A stretch of DNA of 64,000 nt, taken from contig NZ_CP101751.1 in NCBI RefSeq assembly GCF_024496085.1, positions 3,658,001-3,722,000 of the forward strand. The letters run 5' to 3'. The DNA is from Flavobacterium cerinum. GTDB taxonomy: Bacteria; Bacteroidota; Bacteroidia; Flavobacteriales; Flavobacteriaceae. The position numbers and the translations under genes are program-made. Positions 59,785-64,000 of the stretch are shown here, piece after piece (the first letter of the stretch is position 1; every line of letters starts with the position of its first letter). Under the pieces are notes generated by a model, which was not told where the DNA came from, did not search any database, and saw only the letters and a program-made list of their open reading frames with translations.

Positions 59785-61359
59785 AAAGGGGCTGTCTCAA
59801 AAGGACATCCCCTTTTTTATTGCCGACAATCTTCTGATTTATTTTTTCTGATTTAGCTATTTTGATGTCTCTTTTAGCCAGTAAAAGCATCTACTTTTCA
59901 AAAAAGAGAAAATTATCCCTTTTATGATGTCCTAACAGGGCATTTTTTGAGGTTATGAGCCATAGCAAGTAATGCCGTTTCCACTTCGGCCTTGGCTTTG
60001 CTACGCAGATTATACCTGCGGAAGCCTTTGTTGTTTTTTATCTGGGCAAACACGGTTTCTACATCATGACAGCGTTGCTTTCTGAGTTCCTTTCCCCTGT
60101 CGGTTACGAGCAGGTTATAAGCTTTTGTTCTTAACTGGGCTACTTCGGGATTAGATAAAGAGATACTTGGTATTCCTGTTCTGGTGTCTTTGTCAAAATG
60201 ATTATATTTTACATATGCTTCAACACCTTCATTATCAAGTAATGTGTAGTTTTCCTGCGAACCATAACCTGCATCAGCCACAAGTTCTTCAGGTAGTCTA
60301 TTGTAGTGTTCTTTAAAAATTTTTATATGTTCGGGTAGCGTCCTTGTATCATTGGGATTAGGGTGTAAAGAGTAATTTACAATGAACTGGTTGTGTGTGC
60401 TTATCTGTAAGTTATATCCCGGTTTTAACTGTCCGTTCTTCATGTGGTCTTCTTTCATCCGCATAAAAGTAGCATCAGTATCGGTCTTACAAAAGCTGTT
60501 TCGCTTACCCATTATATCTTCTTGCTTAGCATACTTCTCAAGGTTTGCAGGCCAGTTCTTACGGGCATAGTTAAGCTTCTGCCGTACTTTAGGGCATATC
60601 TTTTTGCCTTTAAGGGCGGTGTCAATCTTCTTAATAGTCTTTTCAACAGCTTCCTTGTCAATAGCCTTAAACTCAACTTCTGTCTTGTCTTTAGATTCAG
60701 TAGCGGCAACTTGCTGCGTATACTCCCATAAGTCCTGAAGCTGCTCTTCTATGCGCCTTTTATTCCTTTCGATGGATCTGCCCCATACAAAAGTGTACCG
60801 GTTGGCATTGGCTTCTATTTTTGTACCATCGGTAAAAACAGTTTTAAGGCTCACATGTCCCTGGGATTCTAAAAGCAATACAACCTGGGTAAAGATGCTG
60901 CGTACCTCATCTTTAAGGCGTTCACTCCTAAAGCGGTTTATAGTATTATGGTCAGGACGGCTCATACCGCTTAACCACATAAAATGGATATTCTGCTTCA
61001 AGGCTTCCTCAAGCCTGCGGCTGGAAAAAATATTGCACAAATAACCATAAACCAACACTTTAAGAAGCATGCGGGGATGGTAACTGGAAGTGCCGCCTGG
61101 TTTGTAATTCTTAATAAGGCATTCCAAATCAAGACCGTCAATCACATCGGAAACGGTTCTTACTGGATGGTTGAGTTCTATCAGCTCCTCTAAACTCGGA
61201 GGAAGTAGAAAATTTTGCTTGGGATTGTAATCTTTAAAGACTACTTTTGATTTATTATACACACCGCAAGTTAACAAACTTGCAAAATATAGGGAGCTCT
61301 CGGGCTCCCTTATTTGTATAAAAAAATTGAGGCTGCCTCACTTTTGAGACAGCCCCTTT
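59785..61359. mobile_element. IS1182-family insertion sequence, apparently intact
   Basis: Inverted repeats of 19 bp bound the element: AAAGGGGCTGTCTCAAAAG at 59785-59803 and its complement at 61341-61359. Inside is one full-length DDE transposase (minus strand). Both ends are also hairpins: at the left GGGGCTGTC pairs with GACATCCCC (59788-59812), at the right GGCTGCCTCA pairs with TGAGACAGCC (61331-61354). No clear target duplication is seen (AATA left, CATA right). Size about 1.58 kb fits the family. Confidence 0.88.
59922..61277 (-). CDS. IS1182-family transposase
   Basis: A DDE transposase of 451 residues from TTG at 61277 or 446 from GTG at 61262; no ATG fits and the start is unsettled. 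The N-terminal DUF772-type domain (NFLLPPSLEELIELNHPVR, GTSSYHPRMLLKVLVYGYL) is followed by the catalytic core, with Asp in FTDGTKIEANA, Asp in VADAGYGSQENY and Glu in VETVFAQIKNNKGFRRY. All three acidic residues are present and there is no stop or frameshift, so it is probably functional. Confidence 0.93.
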   Translation of the reverse strand: MLTCGVYNKSKVVFKDYNPKQNFLLPPSLEELIELNHPVRTVSDVIDGLDLECLIKNYKPGGTSSYHPRMLLKVLVYGYLCNIFSSRRLEEALKQNIHFMWLSGMSRPDHNTINRFRSERLKDEVRSIFTQVVLLLESQGHVSLKTVFTDGTKIEANANRYTFVWGRSIERNKRRIEEQLQDLWEYTQQVAATESKDKTEVEFKAIDKEAVEKTIKKIDTALKGKKICPKVRQKLNYARKNWPANLEKYAKQEDIMGKRNSFCKTDTDATFMRMKEDHMKNGQLKPGYNLQISTHNQFIVNYSLHPNPNDTRTLPEHIKIFKEHYNRLPEELVADAGYGSQENYTLLDNEGVEAYVKYNHFDKDTRTGIPSISLSNPEVAQLRTKAYNLLVTDRGKELRKQRCHDVETVFAQIKNNKGFRRYNLRSKAKAEVETALLAMAHNLKKCPVRTS

Positions 61360-61360
61360 C

Positions 61361-61440
61361 ATACCTGACAGGTTTTCAAAACCTGTCAGGTATATTAGGT
61401 TTGAAAAACCTGTCTGGTTTAATTAGGTTTGGAAAACCTG
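61361..61440. repeat. GACAGGTT palindrome and two degenerate copies before prfB
   Basis: A perfect 33-bp palindrome (61361-61393, centre at 61377) with ACCTGACAGGTTTT arms, then two partial copies of TTAGGTTTGnAAAACCTGTC (61396-61412 and about 61424-61442). It directly follows the right end of the IS and lies downstream of prfB, where it could also act as its terminator. The core matches the terminator at 35417. Confidence 0.78.
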
Positions 61441-61447
61441 TCTGATG

Positions 61448-62549
61448 TTAATTCGTATCTTCTTTTTGCCCCATCATCATCAGATAGGCTTTTAAGAATT
61501 CGTCCAGTTCTCCGTCCATTACGCCATCAACATCGCTGGTTTCATATCCGGTTCGAACATCTTTTACCAATTTATACGGATGCATAACGTAGTTTCGGAT
61601 TTGCGATCCCCATTCAATTTTCATCTTATTGGCTTCGATTTCATCTCGTTTTGCCTGACGTTTCTTTAACTCAATCTCATACAACTGCGATTTCAGCAAT
61701 TGCATTGCTTTGGTTTTATTATCAAGCTGCGAACGGGTTTCCGAGTTTTCAATGATAATTCCGGTCGGATGGTGACGTAAACGTACCGCTGTTTCCACCT
61801 TATTTACATTTTGCCCTCCGGCTCCACTGGATCGCATCGTTTCCCATGAAATATCAGAAGGACTGATTTCAATTTCAATAGTATCATCCGCTAAAGGATA
61901 TACATAAACCGAAGCAAATGAAGTATGCCGTTTCGCATTACTGTCAAAAGGCGAAATACGAACCAGTCGGTGTACTCCGTTTTCTCCTTTCAGATAACCA
62001 AACGAATAATCGCCTTCAAATTCAAGGGTCACTGTTTTAACACCGGCAACCTCTCCTTCCTGGAAGTTCAACTCTTTGATTTTATATCCCTGACTTTCAC
62101 CCCACATCAAATACATTCGCATCAACATTGCAGCCCAGTCACAACTTTCTGTTCCTCCGGCTCCGGCCGTAATTTGCAGCACGGCGCTCATACTATCTCC
62201 TTCGTCAGAAAGCATATTTCTAAACTCCAGATTTTCGATATGAGAATTGGTCAGTTCATATTGCTTATCCAATTCTTCCTCAGTGGCTTCACCTTCTCTG
62301 AAAAATTCCTGAAGAATCTGAAGCTCTTCTGCCAATGCCATTCCTTTTTCATAGTCTTCCACCCATTTTTTCTTGGATCGGATGTTTTTAACAATAAGTT
62401 CGGCCTCTTTGGCGTTATTCCAAAAATCCGGTGCAAAGGTTTTCTCTTCCTCGTTGGTAATCTCTATCTGTTTTTTATCGATGTCAAAGATACCTCCTTA
62501 ACGCACCAAGGCGCTCAATAATATCCTTAATCTGTTCGGTATTTACCAT
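61448..62549 (-). CDS. prfB: Peptide chain release factor 2, programmed +1 frameshift
   Basis: RF2 recognises UGA and UAA stops. The frame starts at ATG 62549; after 21 codons it meets an in-frame TGA (62486-62484) in TTAAGGAGGTATCTTTGAC, the classic Shine-Dalgarno-like AGGAGG, slippery CTT and stop. A +1 shift continues the frame into [15 protein letters not shown] and gives a 366-residue product, the usual length. Motifs SPF ([13 protein letters not shown]) for stop recognition and GGQ ([14 protein letters not shown]) for peptide release are present. The shift autoregulates RF2 in many bacteria. Not a pseudogene. Confidence 0.96.
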
Positions 62550-62571
62550 AAATATCGTAGTTTTATACCCG

Positions 62572-62579
62572 CAAAAATA
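62572..62579 (-). promoter_or_regulatory. Probable -7 element of prfB
   Basis: TATTTTTG on the minus strand fits TAnnTTTG, 22 bp before the prfB ATG at 62549. Confidence 0.5.
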
Positions 62580-62598
62580 GACATTCCTTTTTAAATAT

Positions 62599-63624
62599 AT
62601 GGAAATAAATTTAGTTAGCGATACCGTTACGAAACCTACTCCCGAAATGCTTCAGCAAATGTTCCGGGCCAAAGTAGGCGATGACGTGTATAAGCAGGAT
62701 CCCACGGTGATCGAATTAGAAGAGACCGTAGCGGATTTATTCGGAATGGAAGCCGCTCTTTTTTTTCCATCCGGAACCATGGCCAATCAGACCGCAATAA
62801 AATTACATACAAATCCCGGCGAACAAATTATATGCGACAAATGGTCCCACATTTTTCATTATGAAGGTGGTGGTGCTTCTTTTAACAGTGGCGTTTCCTG
62901 CTGTTTGGTAGATGGTGACCGAGGCATGATAACCGCTGCTCAGGTAGAAGCCAATATCAATGATCCGGAATTCTATCACAGTCCGTTAACCCGTTTGGTT
63001 AGTATCGAAAATACAACCAATAAAGGAGGCGGTGCTTGTTATGATATCGAAGAATTGAAACGGATACGACAGGTTTGCCGTGAACATGAATTAAAATATC
63101 ATCTGGATGGTGCCCGTTTATGGAATGCTTTGGTAGCCAAACGACAACACCCGAAACAGTACGGTGAATTATTTGATACCATATCAGTTTGTTTATCCAA
63201 AGGCTTAGGTGCTCCGGTAGGATCTGTTTTATTGGGAAGCCGTGACGATATACATAGGGCTTTACGAATTCGGAAAATATTAGGTGGCGGTATGCGTCAG
63301 GCCGGATATCTTGCTGCTGCGGGACTATATGCACTGCAACATCATGTAGGCCGACTGGAAGAGGATCATCGAAGAGCCAGACAAATCGGATCGGTTTTAA
63401 AAGAATTACATTGGGTAAACAAAGTGGAACCCGTTGAAACCAATATCCTTATTTTTTCAGTAAAACCGCAGTATAACGAAAATGCAATTATTGAAAAATT
63501 AAAACAAAAAAACATCTTTATCAGTTCAATGGGAAAAGGAAAATTACGTTTGGTAACCCATTTGGATTATCGCGAAGTAATGCATTCTTACGTATTGGAA
63601 ACCTTACAAAAAATGACAATTTAA
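62599..63624 (+). CDS. ltaE: Low-specificity L-threonine aldolase
   Basis: A 341-residue PLP enzyme that cleaves threonine or allo-threonine to glycine and acetaldehyde. Fold-type I features: SDTVTKPTPEM and GDDVYKQDPT at the start, HIFHYEGGGA, YHLDGARLWNA with the PLP Asp, and the Lys in SVCLSKGLGAPVGSVL. Length and blocks are typical of LtaE. It is divergent from prfB by 49 bp, and a terminator follows. Confidence 0.94.
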   Translation: MEINLVSDTVTKPTPEMLQQMFRAKVGDDVYKQDPTVIELEETVADLFGMEAALFFPSGTMANQTAIKLHTNPGEQIICDKWSHIFHYEGGGASFNSGVSCCLVDGDRGMITAAQVEANINDPEFYHSPLTRLVSIENTTNKGGGACYDIEELKRIRQVCREHELKYHLDGARLWNALVAKRQHPKQYGELFDTISVCLSKGLGAPVGSVLLGSRDDIHRALRIRKILGGGMRQAGYLAAAGLYALQHHVGRLEEDHRRARQIGSVLKELHWVNKVEPVETNILIFSVKPQYNENAIIEKLKQKNIFISSMGKGKLRLVTHLDYREVMHSYVLETLQKMTI

Positions 63625-63643
63625 ACTTTTTGTTATAAAAATT

Positions 63644-63684
63644 AAAAACCGTTAAAAATATCACATCTTTAACGGTTTTTTTAT
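63644..63684 (+). terminator. Terminator after threonine aldolase
   Basis: Arms AAAAACCGTTAAA (63644-63656) and TTTAACGGTTTTT (63668-63680), perfect over 13 bp with an 11-base loop, and a T run after it. Confidence 0.87.
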
Positions 63685-63880
63685 TCTACTCGATTAAATC
63701 ACTAACAATCAGTCGAATATTCTCATACTTCACTACTCTTTCCGCACCAGAAAAACAGACTTTTATTTAAATAATCATCAATTTAAACTCGAATAAATAC
63801 CTAAAAAATACACTTTTACCATCATTTACTACATATTTGTTAATTATCAACAACAATATCGCATCAAAAGAGATGATTTA

Positions 63881-63888
63881 TATATTTG
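63881..63888 (+). promoter_or_regulatory. Probable -7 element of lysA
   Basis: TATATTTG fits TAnnTTTG, 25 bp before the ATG at 63913. Confidence 0.5.
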
Positions 63889-63912
63889 CTTTTATTAACA
63901 AATTTATATAGC

Positions 63913-64000
63913 ATGCAAATCAATCATTTACTTTCAGTAGCGGAAGAATTTGGCAGTCCTGTATACGTATACGACGCCGACAAAATTCAATCACAGTACC
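63913..64000 (+). CDS. lysA: Diaminopimelate decarboxylase, 5' fragment
   Basis: Only the first 29 codons are in the window. MQINHLLSVAEEFGSPVYVY and DADKIQSQY match the N-terminus of LysA, the last enzyme of lysine synthesis, with the GSPVYVYDADKI segment found at the start of the PLP-binding barrel. The rest is beyond the edge, so the assignment rests on this segment. Confidence 0.8.
   Translation, partial: MQINHLLSVAEEFGSPVYVYDADKIQSQY

Noticed and set aside
59781..61364. Target-site duplication at the IS1182 ends
   Set aside because: Flanks AATA and CATA agree at three of four bases, which is not enough to call a duplication.
61448..62549. prfB as a frameshifted pseudogene
   Set aside because: The TGA sits in the canonical programmed frameshift sequence and all functional motifs follow in the +1 frame.
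1..64000. tRNA and rRNA genes
   Set aside because: No tRNA T-loop signature in a cloverleaf context or rRNA-like segment was found by reading both strands; a tRNAscan run would settle it.

Overview
The window is a piece of a Bacteroidota chromosome, most likely Flavobacteriaceae and close to Flavobacterium. The evidence is the many type IX secretion (T9SS) C-terminal sorting domains, a TonB-dependent receptor, SusC-like carboxypeptidase-regulatory domains, a type III glutamine synthetase, the def-DUF5606-mazG gene order, and repeated promoter matches to TAnnTTTG, the Bacteroidota -7 element. The DNA is AT-rich and intergenic hairpin terminators are common. I found no rRNA, tRNA, CRISPR array or prophage.

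Layout. 1-2.7 kb: class I ribonucleotide reductase nrdB (cut by the window edge) and nrdA. 2.8-4.9 kb: a GntR/FadR-type regulator with two matching 15-bp operators, one at its own promoter and one before a TSUP permease/DUF1634 pair. 5-7.9 kb: aldo/keto reductase, a dihydrodipicolinate reductase homologue and a hydroxyacyl-CoA dehydrogenase. 7.9-14.2 kb: a REP-associated tyrosine transposase (RAYT) flanked by GACTTTGC hairpins, then three tandem paralogous beta-propeller proteins with T9SS tails; a second hairpin cluster lies between paralogues 2 and 3. 14.3-31.2 kb: mixed housekeeping and envelope genes (RhtA-like exporter behind a 7-bp tandem repeat, HdeD-like membrane proteins, TonB-linked outer membrane protein, lipoproteins, cardiolipin synthase, patatin, MFS exporter). 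31.2-35.4 kb: a fatty-acyl cluster of two TetR regulators, thiolase, hotdog thioesterase and FabF-type synthase, with palindromic operators. 35.4-46.9 kb: mazG, DUF5606, def, a FUSC-type membrane protein, mqo, ruvX, a SugE-type exporter, a Crp-like regulator and a purM-like gene.

46.9-53.4 kb is the most distinctive region, a curli (type VIII secretion) locus on the minus strand. It encodes a major curlin with 22 uninterrupted 11-residue repeats, a shorter nucleator-like curlin, CsgE with an extra N-terminal beta domain resembling CsgH, CsgF, CsgG with an added C-terminal outer-membrane-barrel-like domain, a three-part lipoprotein and a protein with two OmpA-like domains. The subunits, their periplasmic adaptor, the pore and probable envelope anchors would together export and attach functional amyloid.

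53.7-64 kb: glutamine synthetase III, a T9SS cargo protein, a collagen-triplet lipoprotein, an endonuclease I with T9SS tail, an intact IS1182-family element with hairpin ends, prfB with its programmed +1 frameshift, threonine aldolase, and the first codons of lysA.
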